A stretch of DNA of 64,000 nt from Paragonimus skrjabini miyazakii (GCA_014338405.1 JTDE01000708.1:139349-203348); one strand, 5' to 3'; counted from the stretch's first letter, positions 1-12,217 are shown. Program-made: numbers and translations. The notes: a model not told the origin generated them from the sequence alone.

Positions 1-2970
1 AGCTGACCGTTTACCGAGATTTGGCAACAGGAATTCTCAAACTGAACTTCCAGTTCGAATCGACCATAGCAAAAAAGGTTGAATATAAATGTTAGATCCT
101 ACATAAATCATCTCTAGCTTTGTATCATTCAAGGTTTTATACTATTAGTCATAAACATACGGTTATGTTGCAGTTGACACACAGGTAGACTTCACAAACG
201 TGTAAGAATGAGATGGTCGTGGGAATTTTTACCAGGAAGTTGGTTTGTATGTGGTTAGTTTTATTTTTACATCTTATAACTGGTACATCACGTCACAGTT
301 TTATCGAAAGCATGTTTATTGTACTTTGTGTTCTATGGCCCAGTGTGAAGTTTCGCACTAATGACGCTTTCATACATTCTCGTGCTTTGAAATACTTTGT
401 CATCAGTAAGCTGTTTTTCTACCAACTTTGGTTGCGTAACCGATAGACCAAATCGTTATTTGGTATCTTAAATTTGAAGTTGTAGAACATTCTAGAATAT
501 ATTACCATTTCCGTAGTCAAAACAGACTTATCGTTTGGGTATTCATAGCCTGACAATCCTCTAGGTAATTCGCTTCATCGCGTACGCCTTGCCTAATCAT
601 TAAAAGAGATATAGAGTGCGCTCAATCTTTTGAAATAATTTGCCTTATCGTAACAGATTTTATCAACCGCCTGTTGGAATACGCAATACGTTGAGTTCAC
701 CTCACGAGATCCTGTTGGAAAAGTGAAACTTTAAAGTCGTATGAACTATTCATTCACAGAATACTGTGTCCTGACATGACAGGACAGTGAGGCTGCGATA
801 TCTGGCAGTGACCTCATAGTAGCGCTAGAATACACTTGTACAAGCTTATCTTAGTTGCGCTCGCCCGACCTGTCATCCTGCCTTCATCGATCGTTTCGAA
901 TCCATGCTACCGGCTGAGCACGCACGTGCGTGTGTGGGTTCGTGTGCGAGGGCGCGGTTGAATGTAGGCAACCCGGTGTGGGACGCGGATACCGCAATCA
1001 CGTGACGGACGACGCACACGCTAACGCTAGGTCTCACAGCTCGAAGTTTACATTGTCACTGTCACATATAGGAGCAATTAAAACCGCTTGTCGCCTTGGT
1101 GAACGGTATGCCAGTGAATGCCGACTACTGGTTAACTAGGCACAATTATCGTTAGGTTTCTTAAGCTCTTGACAAGAACGCCTTTTTCTTTGGTCTGTAA
1201 AGACTCATGCACTAGTCAAACCTTTTCGCCTCTTCTACACTACCCGGTTTTGTTTCTGCTTCTTACCGTTTGGTAGACGTTTTTGTGAGCTGGTTATCGT
1301 GGTCTGAGGCTGGTTATTGTAAACCATTATATTCAGAGAACGGAAATTAAGCTTACACGGGTGTCATTAGAGATGGGTAGCAGGTAATATACCAAACTAG
1401 TAAATGAAGAAAAATAGGGAAACGGATGCACGCTAATTGGGGTCAATTAAGACAAAACCAACTGCATGTAGTAAAATTTTAGCTAGAGCAAAGCAGTAAC
1501 GAATGTCAAAACAAATTGCAGTAAACATTTGCCTGAATATTTTTCATACGTCAGTGCCATGAGAAGAACCTCAACGGGTTGGATGAGAAGGACAACGAAA
1601 CAGAACATGTACCGTAAAATCCTGTGAACAACAGTGATTCTAGTGAACCGGCTGTGCTCCGCCAATTTGGTGCGGCTTCTTATTATGACACACACTACTT
1701 TTCATACTGATCATAAGACTGACCTTCATATGTTAGTAATTTTTAAAAGTAGCGCCTTTCATTTTTCCAAAGGTTGAAACTGAACACAGATTTCTAAGCA
1801 CATGTGGTCTCTTAACAAAACCCTAGAAAGGTGAAAAGCCTGGGATAGGGATAGAATTTTCAGATATATTGATCAACCTACCATTGAAAGTCGATGCAGA
1901 ATGTAACCAAGCGAAACGGCAACATACGGCATGGATATGCCACTACAGCAGTAAAGTGCTTTTACAAGTATTTCATGCTAATGTTACGAATGAACAACGC
2001 ACATCGAATAATTGTTTGAGAAAAACTAAACAACTGAATTGTACGCGCAGTTAACGGGTCGTATTTTTGGCATGTTTAGTAAGTAGACAAGGAATGAGGT
2101 AAATCGGAGAAAGAACTCTGTGTTGGACTGGAAGAAATTTGTCAACAAAGTTGTCAAAAACAGCAAAAGGTCTAGAAATAATAACAATGATTATTATTTT
2201 ACAAGACACCACTATTTTGGGAATTGTGTTTCAGCGACCGCTTCAGAAGTGTAATATCTTACCTATGAAGTTTGGTAGAGTATTTGCAATTGGGAAACGA
2301 TAAATTGAAGAGCTTACTGTGGATGCTTTGCAGAAAAAGATAAATCTCGCCCAGTAATTTCATGCTGGTGTTTGACATGAGTAGTGGATATAACTTTTGA
2401 TGAAATACAAATTGTTAGACTACCCAATAACTTGTATATTATTTTACGCAGATTAGTGTTTTTGTTTGTTGTCTGGTTGTAAAGCATAACCTACCTGTTG
2501 CTTTCCTGAATAATCAACCCTTGTGCCATCCGCGTTCTTGGCTCACAACACTAGTTTAAAGCAGTGTGGTGTCAACAATGGAACACATCATTTCTACGTG
2601 GGATGTAGGTACTGAGGCAATGATTGGATGAAATAATACTTTCCCTTGCGAGTATAGCGCAGGAGTTGGATTCTCAGCCGATCGTTTCTTCTCGTTGTTT
2701 ATTAATCCGTTTTTTGGTATACATGTTTAGAGGATGAAGTCAATGGGCAATCAAATGGAGCGAGTATTATTCGTTTAGTAAAAACGGGTGCTCGATAACT
2801 TTTCAGCAGCATGAGGTCTAACGATCTCGGTTGGGTAAACACATATCAGTGGATAATTTTGAACATAAGCTAACCGGAATTATAGATTGTTTTGTAATTA
2901 TAGAATTTATTGTTTTACAATTTGTAGGAGGTCATTAACTGATACAATGTTTTGTCTGGTTCGAAAGTAA
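1..2970. other. unassigned DNA
   Basis: I see no recognisable gene here. Open frames are all short (77 codons or less), lack domain-like composition and have no convincing splice context. The stretch around 840-1060 is richer in CG than its surroundings but holds no motif I can name. It is probably intergenic or intronic DNA. Confidence 0.5.
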
Positions 2971-2977
2971 CAATTCC

Positions 2978-3063
2978 TACTTATGAGTAGTAGGGGATTT
3001 TGGTTTTCATATAGATTGAACATCACCCACAATTCATCGCAGCTGTCGCATTCCCATAGACTT
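2978..3063 (-). repeat. SINE-B, 3' fragment
   Basis: Read on the minus strand, this matches the last part of the hammerhead SINE (SINE-B) seen complete at 6661-7154 and 35743-36130. It has the GCGACAGCTGCGAT segment followed by the conserved tail ending in CTACTACTCAT. The tRNA-like and ribozyme parts are missing, as in a 5'-truncated copy. The open frame crossing it is not a gene. Confidence 0.75.
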
Positions 3064-3424
3064 TCCTACTTAACAGCCTATGGACCAATAGTAACACTTT
3101 CAATGCTATTCAAGTTAATGGTGGGTTTATTGAATAACTCTCATCGTGCTAAAAAGTCAGACCTCGGTCTGATTACTAGGAAAAAACATGGCTTTCGTAA
3201 GAGATGTTCTTGTCTCACAGACTTGTTCATTTTTCATGACTTTCATACAAAGGTTGCTAACATAACGTTGCCTATCGGTGTAATTCAACTTAGTTTTTCT
3301 AAAGTTGTCAAATGAGTTGAGTACACTTTACCGATGAGGAAACTCTAAAACTACAGTCTCTATGAGCACTTACTCAGGTAGCTTTACGAATATCCACTCT
3401 AGAGTAGATCAATATCGGAATTAA

Positions 3425-3930
3425 CGGACAGTTGTCAAGCTGGCTGACTACAAAGAGCGACGTTTAGTAGGAATTCATCCTAGGACCCCTGCTATTCATT
3501 CTATGCGTTAATAAATTACTGAGTGTTGTCCAATCACGGATGCTACTATACACTGACTTCACGGATATCAGGCGGGCTGTGATGTGTTCGAGAGTTACAC
3601 AAACTGTGCAAAACTCAAACTGTCTAAATCAGTGCTTACTAGGACACGCTTGTCGTTCAGCGTCATAACATTCGAAATCATGCAAGTTCAAAATTAAGCA
3701 TATGTTGTCCACCTTGATAACGCGAAGCTATTCATATCCGAAGGTGAATGAGATCCAAGTATCCTAGTGGAAAACAGTTTAAGTCTGTCCACATACCAGT
3801 AGGTCATAGCTAAGCACAAATGACATTGTACGTCTTTGGGAGAACATGAACCGTTAGGGATAGCAGACACTTAGTGTGCAATCCCTTTCTTACATGGTAC
3901 TCCTGTTGATTTCATTCACATCTACGGTTT
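3425..3930 (+). pseudogene. CR1-type LINE reverse transcriptase fragment
   Basis: Plus-strand translation from about 3430 stays in one frame for about 75 codons and carries the CR1/jockey-type RT palm. INGQLSSWL and S-V precede two stop codons where the family has VPQGS, then come FILGPLLFILCVN, LLYTDF in place of the catalytic YADD/FADD box, and IRRAV. After about 3660 the match drifts into the connection region in shifted frames. The two stops and the lost catalytic aspartates make it dead. The endonuclease and the upstream RT motifs are absent, so it is a 5'-truncated, decayed copy. It differs in motif wording from the LINEs at 8.4 and 61 kb, so it is a third LINE lineage. CR1 membership follows from the SGVPQGSVLGPLLF-like signature and is fairly secure. 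Confidence 0.75.
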
Positions 3931-5537
3931 AACTACATAGTAATTTCATTTCCATAAATCTGGAATGCCTCATTCGGAGAAATTGTGGCTTTATCGGTAT
4001 CACTCTGTTTGCATCATTTATCATCCTAGATGAGCATTTGGTTTCCACTTATTGGACTTGTTCAAGTAGGTCTTTGCGTGTTCTATTTCTACTGTCCTAC
4101 ACAGTAGACAGCAGTCGAAGCAGATTTTCCTGTGGATTTACACTGTCTTAACTCGCCGCTAAACTTTGCTTCCAAGTCTTGTCATTTTTGTCAAGGATAA
4201 ATGGAAACTGAGGTAGATACTATACACAAGTGGCGTTTCCTATTCCGTTCGGCTGCATAATCTGTCAATTCCTGAAAACGAATATACACACATCTCACCC
4301 TTATCTAAAGATGATTTGGTATTTATTGATAATGTTTAAGATAATTACTATAAATATAATGGGGTTAAAGAAAATTTCCTATCCATAAAGACTAGTGAAA
4401 GTCCTTTTAATATATATGTGGAACGTATCTTAGAGGAGGTCCAATTTTCACTCAGAGACTCTCACACATACCAACTTGTTCACTAGAAAGTCACTTTCCA
4501 CTAACCAAAGATGGGTGCCTTGAGGATTATTTCACGAAAATGGTATGAGGAATGGACAGTTTATTGTGTAGACAGAACTGCCCCATAGTTAGGGTATGTT
4601 CCTATTGGAACGAACTCTCCAACTCTATGGTTATGACTGAATTGGTTAAGAGTGTTTAAATTTTGCGAGATCAGCACACACGTGTGAAGAAAATTACGTT
4701 GCAGGATTCTAAGTCACTCATATAGTCCAGTCCAGAAGGCTACCAAAAGCGCTTATCTGATAATACTTTGTTTCAGTAAGTTACCACGTTCATGGTTGAT
4801 ATAACTGCAAGCTATTAGCTTCAATGGAATCTCCTTTTGTTCACTTCCATTCATTTTACATGTGTCAATCGCCAAACACAATTTTGCCGGATCAGTGCAA
4901 AGATAAAAACAAAATAAACCTATAAAATTCACACTTAATGCTTCAAACACATTTAGGTTAGAGCAAGACAGCTCTTCACTCAGGTCCTATTAAACACAAA
5001 GATGCTGGTAGCTGGTTAAACACTTTGAAAATTGGTTGAGACCTAGTGGGAGAGATGTGCGAAATGGGATGTGGAAGAAGAGTTGGGTGTTTCGGTTAGA
5101 AGGTTTCTTGTGTAAAATCATCCCACATCATTCACACACTAGAGCAAACACAAACAGGTCTCTTGTCACCAAACGCGGATGAATGCCTGAGAGAACTTCC
5201 AATCAAACTGCAATACTGAATGGATAAGACGCTATGTAGAAGCAACGTGCTCACATTTGAACAAACTATCAAACTGTGTTGGCATCTGAACCATTTGTGA
5301 GTTTTCAAAATTCCACTCGATCGACAAGCATGTTAGAAACAAGCTGCACTATAATGTTTAAGTGTCTTCCAGCTACCAAGTTCACAGGTTGTTAAATGCA
5401 CACATCTGATTGAAAATTGCTTCAAGGAGTTTCAATGATAGGGGCACAAATGACTGCACGCCAGTAACTTTATCCGGACTCTTTTTTACTTACTTATATT
5501 CAAGTTTATCCTATACTTGTAAGCTGATCAGTGGAAT
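3931..5537. other. unassigned DNA
   Basis: AT-rich sequence without a supported gene. The longest open frame (4753-4950, minus) is 65 codons with no recognisable motif. The left part may be a decayed continuation of the CR1 fragment, but I cannot follow it. Confidence 0.4.
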
Positions 5538-5672
5538 CAGTTTTACCAGGGAGTAGTTTGGCAGATTTATTGAGCTAGATAAGATCCAGTCGTGAAAAAT
5601 CAAGGCTTCGGCTGAATTCGAACTGGCGACAAGAACTGCAGGCTCAGACGTGGCTCACATCATCAGAGAGAC
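5538..5672 (-). repeat. SINE-A, partial degenerate copy
   Basis: On the minus strand this shows the 3' half of SINE-A. A B-box-like GTTCGAATTCAGCCG segment is followed by the conserved tail AATCTGCCAAACTACT. The A-box side is decayed. It is named by comparison with the well-preserved copy at 33131-33435. Confidence 0.7.
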
Positions 5673-6292
5673 AGGAATACGCAGGAAAAGACCATTTTTC
5701 AATTATGCAGTTCTAAGAATCAACGACTCCAGAGTTCACAAGCCACAAGCATAACTTTCTGCAATACTCAGGGTGGGTCGTGTGTACTTGAGAATTTTGT
5801 TATTTTTATCTTGAACACCGCAACTTTTAAATCAGAATACACTTTGTGAAGAAACAATTGCTTAGTGTTTCAACTTTGTTTGAGTTCATGTATAGTGCGC
5901 ATTCTTTTCTACTGTTTGTGTTTTAGAGGAAGGCTTGCCACACACCACTCCACTGATTCCACACTGTAGATCTGGTCGGCTGAACGTCTGCTTAGAGGGA
6001 AGGCAAAAATTAGTCCGTTAATTATATTGGAAAATCTTGGCGCTCGAAAAGCCCACAGTTTAATGCAACATTAAAATGATTTCAAAAACCTTTTCAAAAA
6101 ACACGGTTCTTACATTATCATTCGGTCGTGTGTTTGAATTAGCAGACCTTAGGTTGTATTCACATAGCAATGGTGGCTTGACTATGCTCCCCGGACACTT
6201 TCTCTTGATTCGGTCTATTTGGTTAATTTAACTGTGTTGTTTATATCAGTGGATTATTTTCCGTTTGTCACTGAGACCTCGTTTGGTTGTAA

Positions 6293-6600
6293 GATGTCCG
6301 CACCAAAGCGAGTATGAATGAAGTCAAACCGTTTAGGCGTCGTGTTTAACATGTTATTGATAAATGGATTGAGAAGAACACAACGTTACAAGCAAGTTGT
6401 AATACTGTACGTTTCAACCACATCGGGTGGCCTTCTTCGGGAGTGTTTTAATCGAAATTACATTAACAAAGAAACAGAAGTCACGTGAAATTTACCATGG
6501 CTAGATCAATCTGTGCTGCATCTGAATTGATTGGTCTAATCCTTTGCCCGTAAAGTGGGGGTGAGACTGATGCAGATAAGATGCGCGTGTCTGGTGTTAT
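6293..6600 (-). mobile_element. PLE-associated terminal unit, left inverted arm
   Basis: This unit of about 310 bp recurs at 7458-7635 (+), 12218-12473 (+) and 32450-32547 (-). On the minus strand it contains a GAAGAAGGCCAC...GTGGTTGAAACG hairpin and ends in TGGTGCGGACATC. That end is the reverse complement of the GATATCCGCACCA that starts the 12218 copy, so the unit has short terminal inverted repeats. At 12.2 kb it abuts PLE coding sequence, so I interpret it as a PLE terminal repeat (pLTR). PLE termini are known to occur in direct or inverted orientation. Association with PLE is inference. A small non-autonomous DNA element (MITE) is the alternative, given the terminal inverted repeats. 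Confidence 0.6.
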
Positions 6601-6660
6601 TTATCCATCCGTGTCACAATGTAGACAGGGGTTTGTTGTCGTTGCCATTAATACAGGCGT

Positions 6661-6918
6661 TAGGCACGACCGAATTATCATATGTGAACACTCAACCACT
6701 TTCGCTGGTGAGTAATGATCGGGTTGCTCGACCGCCTCGAGAGGAGACACAGTTACTGTCTGTTAACTCCAGTCGATGACCCCTCGACTAGGACTTCCTA
6801 GACAGGTCGAACTCTCCGATCTCATTAAACCTGCTAGGCGATATCGCCTGATTATTACTCACAGGCGAAAATGGGTGAGCGTTTACTTATGATAATTCGG
6901 TCGTGCCTAACGTGAAGT
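6661..6918. repeat. long imperfect palindrome in SINE-B 5' region
   Basis: The left arm starts with TTAGGCACGACCGAATTATCAT and CACTTTCGCTGGTGAGTAAT. The right arm carries the reverse complement (ATTACTCACAGGCGAAAATG and ATGATAATTCGGTCGTGCC). Each arm is roughly 65-90 bp with a loop near 100 bp. The same arrangement occurs at 20241-20490, while the copies at 35743-36130 and 54040-54396 have only one arm. A transcript would fold into a long hairpin upstream of the tRNA-like region. Confidence 0.8.
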
Positions 6919-6994
6919 CAATGGCGCAGTGGTCAACACGGTTGCTTCATGAACAGCGTGGCCCTGGTTCTAGTCCCGGCAGTGGTGAGGATAT

Positions 6995-7042
6995 GCACTA
7001 CTGACGAGCTGCTCCATCGAGATCGAAACTCGAGTCTAGTGC
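6995..7042 (+). ncRNA. hammerhead ribozyme-like core, probably inactive
   Basis: Stem I strands GCACTA/TAGTGC, the CTGACGA box (7001-7007), GAAA (7025-7028) and the GTC cleavage triplet (7034-7036) are all kept. The segment between the boxes (7008-7024) no longer forms the 4-bp GCTC/GAGC stem II seen in the copies at 20567 and 35839. Loss of stem II makes self-cleavage doubtful. Confidence 0.7.
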
Positions 7043-7457
7043 TTCTGTTGGTCGAAAGGGGCCGACTGAATAGTTTATGGGAATGCGACAGCTGCGATCA
7101 ATTGAGGGTAATATTCAATTTATATGAAAATCAAAATCCTCTACTACTCCTCAGTAATACAGGCGTGTTGTATGTAAATCGTGAGGGCTTCAGCACAGCA
7201 TCTCTCCGCATGGGAAGACAGGTCTTTGTGACTCACACGATGTTTATCAAAACGTACGTTGTGTTTCTCTGACAGTGCATGTAGTGCGAGCGCTGAATCC
7301 TTCTCTAGTTTTTGACGTTGGTACGCGTCTTAAGGAGGAATCTACGTGTTCCCTCTGTGTCCGGCAACATCTATTTTCAGATGTCTGCTATTTAACTTGC
7401 AATGCAATCACCGTACTTTCCAACGTACTCATCTCCAATTAATGGATATAGAATTTC

Positions 7458-7635
7458 ACCAATCAGTTCAGATGCAGCACAGATTGATCTAGCCATGGTA
7501 AATTTCACGTGACTTCTGTTTCTTTGTTAATGTACTTTCGAGTAAAACACTCCTGCAGAAGGCCACTCGATATGGTTGAAACGCTGAATATTACAACTTG
7601 CTTGTAACGTTATGTTATTCTCAATCCATTTATTA
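7458..7635 (+). mobile_element. PLE-associated terminal unit, right inverted arm
   Basis: This 178-bp stretch is the approximate reverse complement of 6358-6535, including GATGCAGCACAGATTGATCT, the GAAGGCCACTCGATATGGTTGAAACG hairpin region and TCAATCCATTTATTA. With the left arm it forms a large inverted repeat whose spacer contains the SINE-B insertion. Similarity stops at both edges. Family assignment carries the same caveat as the left arm. Confidence 0.65.
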
Positions 7636-8389
7636 AAAGCTTGTTTGTTTTCATTATTGCTGTTGACTCATGCACCATGTGGGAGACCACAGTGAGTTAT
7701 CTCACAGAGTACTGAGATAACTCTTCCTCAGATTTGTTATCAAAGCCATGCCATGTTCATCCTGTATTAACAGTTCACCCATTCAAACGACACATTACCA
7801 AACAGATGAGTTCATATATAACAACGAAGAGCTGTGTGAAGAAGGTTACAGTTGAATTGACTACACAAGCATACAGGACGGAAGTTGTGAAACCAAAGGC
7901 TAATGAGTGACCATACTGCCAAAGGCACATAACGGTTCAGCGCCCAGGAAACTTTACCGCACCAACATATTTACAGTTAGGTAACCACGCATTCTCCGGT
8001 GATCTGCTTTGTATCACAAAGAACGAAAGACAAGTGTATCCCTGCTTGTGGACCTCAGGGTTCATGCCAATTGCTGATACCGTAAAAAAATCTCAATAGT
8101 ACATGTGCAGAAAATGTTGGTTTTCAAGACATACAAACACAAGTAAATTACATCTCCGTTATTTCTTCATTCAATCACTCATCCAGATATGCATACATTC
8201 ATAATAGCGATTAGGTTGACCACAAGGTAATGTGGCCCTAATCCCCGTTCATCGTAACCATGACGTGGAATTTCTTCCTTTCTTAGAAGAGAAAATTGTC
8301 AAAATTTGAGTTGGAAAGAAAGAACCAGAAACATAGTGAATGTAGATGCATCATTATTACAGTAGACACTAATCTCAGATATGTTTTTA

Positions 8390-10600
8390 AACAGGCGACC
8401 TCAGCGACCAACACAGACACAATGGAGCAAGCGAAATCCACCCACTATGCTCAGCGGAAATGACCCAGTCTTCATATTGCGTGACAGTGTTTTTGTATAG
8501 CCAACCTGCTATTTTAAAAGGCCATTGATGTTCCCATTATATATTGTCTAGTGTGGAAAATTTCCTGTTTGTTTACGTCACCCAACTACCCAACTTATTC
8601 ATTTGGCCATTTGATCGTATACCTCAAGTTTTTCCAATTTCGCGCTGATGAACCACTATGTAGCTCACGTGATCGTCCCAGTCGATATGGGCTATCCAGT
8701 TTCTGAACCATAAATGTGGATATTTATATAGGATACACGCTTTCTTTTGATGGCAACCGGACATATTTTCGGCATCCCAGATGGCGTAGGGTAGGAAAGT
8801 TGACAGATATCTTTTCTGTTCTAGCTGACCGCTCATCAGCAATGTTACATGCCGACGGGATCATGCTAACCATTTTTTGTGAAATGTTCTACGGTATCAA
8901 CTAAAAACACGGGAGCAGAAATGTTCCAATCCTGAAACAATACATTGTGTTTTGAAAATGCGAAGCACGATCTCTGCGAACCAGCTCTTGTTCACTAGGT
9001 TGGCATGCCTCCGGCAGAATGGTTTGGAAGGACTGTGTAATCCCTAAACCCCATGTCAGCCAACTTAGTGCTGATTAGAAAATCAACTCTAGGCTCAGTG
9101 AATTTGGCAAGCACACCCATCCCTGATGAATTTCGATAAGACACCCTTGGCGCCTGTCACCAGAGGTAGTGAACACTGGGAACAGTAGTCCATGGACTCT
9201 CAGCTTGCTTACAACGTGATGAGTTACCTTCGTAGATTCATGTATTTATTTGAACCTCCTTTCCGATGAAGACAGTTCGACAGAACGTTGCGACCAACAG
9301 AGTCCAGGACAGTCTTTAATTCTAAACATACGGCGACACTCGGCTCTTTGTAATAATGCTGATGCTCCAAATTCCATGGCAGGATAGAATTGAAGCAAAT
9401 ACCACTTCAAATGGATCGGAATCCTGTTCGTCCTTCACTTTTCGGACTTGCGCTGGGTTTGGCGAGCCGGCATAAAATGAGGTCAGCGAATAACTTGAAC
9501 GCAGTGGATACTAGATTGGTGCCTATGGGGTTCTTGTATTGACCTCGGGACCAATCATTAACAAGAGAAATTACTATTTGTAGGCTTCATTTTTGAGTTA
9601 CATCCTCAGTTCCTCAAACTGGCTGGAGCCGGTTTGTCAGTTTTGATGCCCTCTTTCTCTCCAACAACCCTGGAAAGAGGGACAGAGAAGAGATCTGTTT
9701 CATGAGCTTCGTTTCGTTCCAACAAGCTAAGATCCAGGGCTTTTCTATCTTCAACGTAACTTAGTAACCTCTCATTCGTGTCTCGTCTTCTGTGCGATTT
9801 CTATGAGGACAGATGTACTGTTCCCGAACATTTTCAATCTACCTGTCAATACGATGTGACTAGCCGATGATAAAGGAACTATCTTTTTTATTGTGGCTGT
9901 GCTTACAGCGACAAGATGACCAACATCACCACAAATTGCGGGAAATAACGTTCTGCATTTGATGGATGAAAAGGTTCACTCCATCTCCTTTGATTGTTTT
10001 ACTATGTGTTGTTCACGTTCGTTGAACCAGCTACCAGTCAGCTTGAGTTGCCGTTTCGAGTGTCATCATCATACTTGGGATCACGTGACATTAAGCTATG
10101 CTTGTTCATGAAGCTTATCCAAGTGATAATAATCCAATTCTCTCAGACATGCACAAGCCTTTCTCAAATAGTTTGAATTGTTCCTAGTGTCTGTTAAGTT
10201 CTCTCATCCGACTTGAACTGGGCAAGTTATCCACAAGTGTCTGCTTGTAAGTGTTATTTGCATTTTCTCCGCTCAAGCGTCAGTTAAATATTATGCATTT
10301 GCGAATGTACGACCTGTGATCAAATGACGGAACAGAACAGGCACGCACAACGTCGTGAACCGAGTCCAGGTGGTTGATGTAAGGTGCACATATTTTAACA
10401 GTACAGTGTCCCCTGTAATTGATTGTCATGTCATCGATGTATGTCCATGATCGAAGGGTACAGCATAGTCTCCGATTGACAGAGTTTCTCCTGGCATTAA
10501 AATGCGGTACCCAAAACAATGTGACTTTGAGATACCCATTGTTATGGCAGTCACTCGACGTTTTCACTGAGTTCTGCCCGGACATCAAGTATATCACCTA
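8390..10600 (-). pseudogene. decayed LINE (endonuclease plus reverse transcriptase), same family as 57.5-58.5 kb
   Basis: Read on the minus strand from 10600 down. Residues resembling an EEP endonuclease core (SWTYIDDMTINYRGHC) lie at about 10460-10364. RT pieces follow in shifting frames: LVSTAFKLFADLILCRL near 9540-9480, LEHQHYYKEPSVAVCLELK and DSVGRNVLSNCLHRKG near 9380-9260 (motif A region, aspartate lost), and FTTSGDRRQGC near 9170. The C-terminal connection region is at 8900-8630, where CNIADE and FPTLRHLGCRK match the copy at 58.2 kb. The stretch 8400-8550 matches 57650-57800 at nucleotide level. Internal deletions are likely, since an intact element would be about 3 kb or more. Many stops and frameshifts make it dead. 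The clade (CR1-like or RTE-like) is uncertain. Confidence 0.8.
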
Positions 10601-12215
10601 ACCGTTTCTGTTCTGTTTAGTAGTGCGACAGCACCAAATATCTTCTGGTTTGACAGACATGCAGTTACAACGAGGATATTCCGTTATTTTGAGTCCACAT
10701 CTTTAGTGGATTAAATTGGCCATTAAAGCCGATGAACACTGTTGATTCTTCTCAGTCATTTCGGTAATACTTAGGATGTCCGGTAGTTGAATTTTGTCTG
10801 TACCATAGTACTTTTACGTATAGTCTACAAAACTTTATTTGAATACTTGAATGACTTATTTCTAAATACCGAGTAGTTTGCCTAACCAAAACACGGAAGT
10901 TAAGTTGTACTAACCAACACATCTACTGTCACAGTGACTTTTACAGCATAGTCCAGTATAGCTCTGACAAGCGGAAGAATTAGGCCCAACAGTGCCAAGA
11001 TCAGTTGATGAGGCAGAGTAGCTGCAATAATGTCAGATGGCAAAGGTCTAAAAGTAAATGCATCAAGCCGAAGTTCCGAGCTATATGGGTTAATCAGCCT
11101 GGATAACAGTTCTCAGTCGAGCTGGTCCGTTTTTGCACAGACTCTTGTGGACTACAAGTGGGCTTTCCTTCAGTTTTTGATCAGTGGAGGTTGTCTACAT
11201 TTTCCCCCAATCTATTCTGGTCATACTTGACTGGGATAGTAAGTCCGAAAAAAGTTAACTGGGGCTAAACGGAAAAAATAACTAACCGTTATCAGTTCAA
11301 TTCAGTAGTTATAAATTTTTCAAGTTCATTTCTCACCATTTTGTCATAAGTGTTAGAAGATTTTGGTCCAGACAATTGTCTCAGGTGTTTTTACTTATAA
11401 ATTTTGAGTTTACGTCCAAGTTTGTGTGCCTTCAGTAGAAAACAAACAATCTGTTCGTGCACAATTCAATCTTCACTTCACTGGGTTGCATATAAAATCA
11501 GTCGCTGTTTGACTTTCACAAATTGTGTTAGGTTTATTAAACTGAAGTCAGATCCAATCACAGCGCAACATCGGATTACGTATTTAGTGTTTTTTTTTAC
11601 ACATCTGCATTAATTCCGGACCTTACTTCTATAATTTACGCTTTAAACTTCTATCGTTTTTCACTGGATTACGTAATATTTTTTTATTACTAAACAAGTA
11701 CACTCTGGGTCCTCGAGTGACGTTTTACCAAAATCATTTTAGAATATCGACTGCAAAATTAAGTATAAGTTGTTTTCCGTTTGTTTTCAAAACGTCAACA
11801 TTCTTTTCCATTACCGTTCCGTATCACATTCATACATAGCTAGAAAATACAGCTCTTCGAACCGAAGAGGCAATGCAATAATGTTTTTCTAACAAGTACT
11901 ATTTAACCTTCTTCATACTTTTGTAATTATTTGAATCCAAGCTTAACTATCGATTGTTCAACTGACACTAATGTATTCTGCTAGCAGAAACGATGCAGTT
12001 AAAGTATGGTCTAATAAGAATACACAAAATTTTGTCCACTTGTTCATAGTCGAGACAAACTAAGTGATTAGCATAGATTTCTACCTTTAAAATCAACTAA
12101 CTAAACACAATAATATTAATCGCTAAGACTTCGCATGCGGACAAACAAAGCAGTCAATTCATTCGGGTTGAATGTTACTGACTATAATCTGTGTGAAAAT
12201 GAAACCTTAATGTGC
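10601..12215. other. unassigned DNA
   Basis: No supported gene. The frame at 11030-11230 has no recognisable motif, and the rest is AT-rich (about 11600-12150) with short frames only. The 5' end of the LINE on the left may reach slightly into this stretch. Confidence 0.4.
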
Positions 12216-12217
12216 AA

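Larger units (their letters stand above)
6661..7154 (+). mobile_element. SINE-B, full-length copy with direct repeats
   Basis: Complete copy of a composite SINE. Order: an inverted-repeat 5' region (6661-6918); a tRNA-like pol III promoter with A box TGGCGCAGTGG at 6922-6932 and B box GGTTCTAGTCC at 6966-6976; a hammerhead-like core at 6995-7042 whose stem II is damaged; a body; and the tail ending CTCCTCAG. It is flanked by the direct repeat TAATACAGGCGT at 6649-6660 and 7155-7166, read as a target-site duplication. Part of that repeat (TAAT and CGT) may belong to the element ends. It lies between two inverted PLE-type arms, so it inserted into an older structure. Reading frames across it are not genes. 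Confidence 0.85.
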
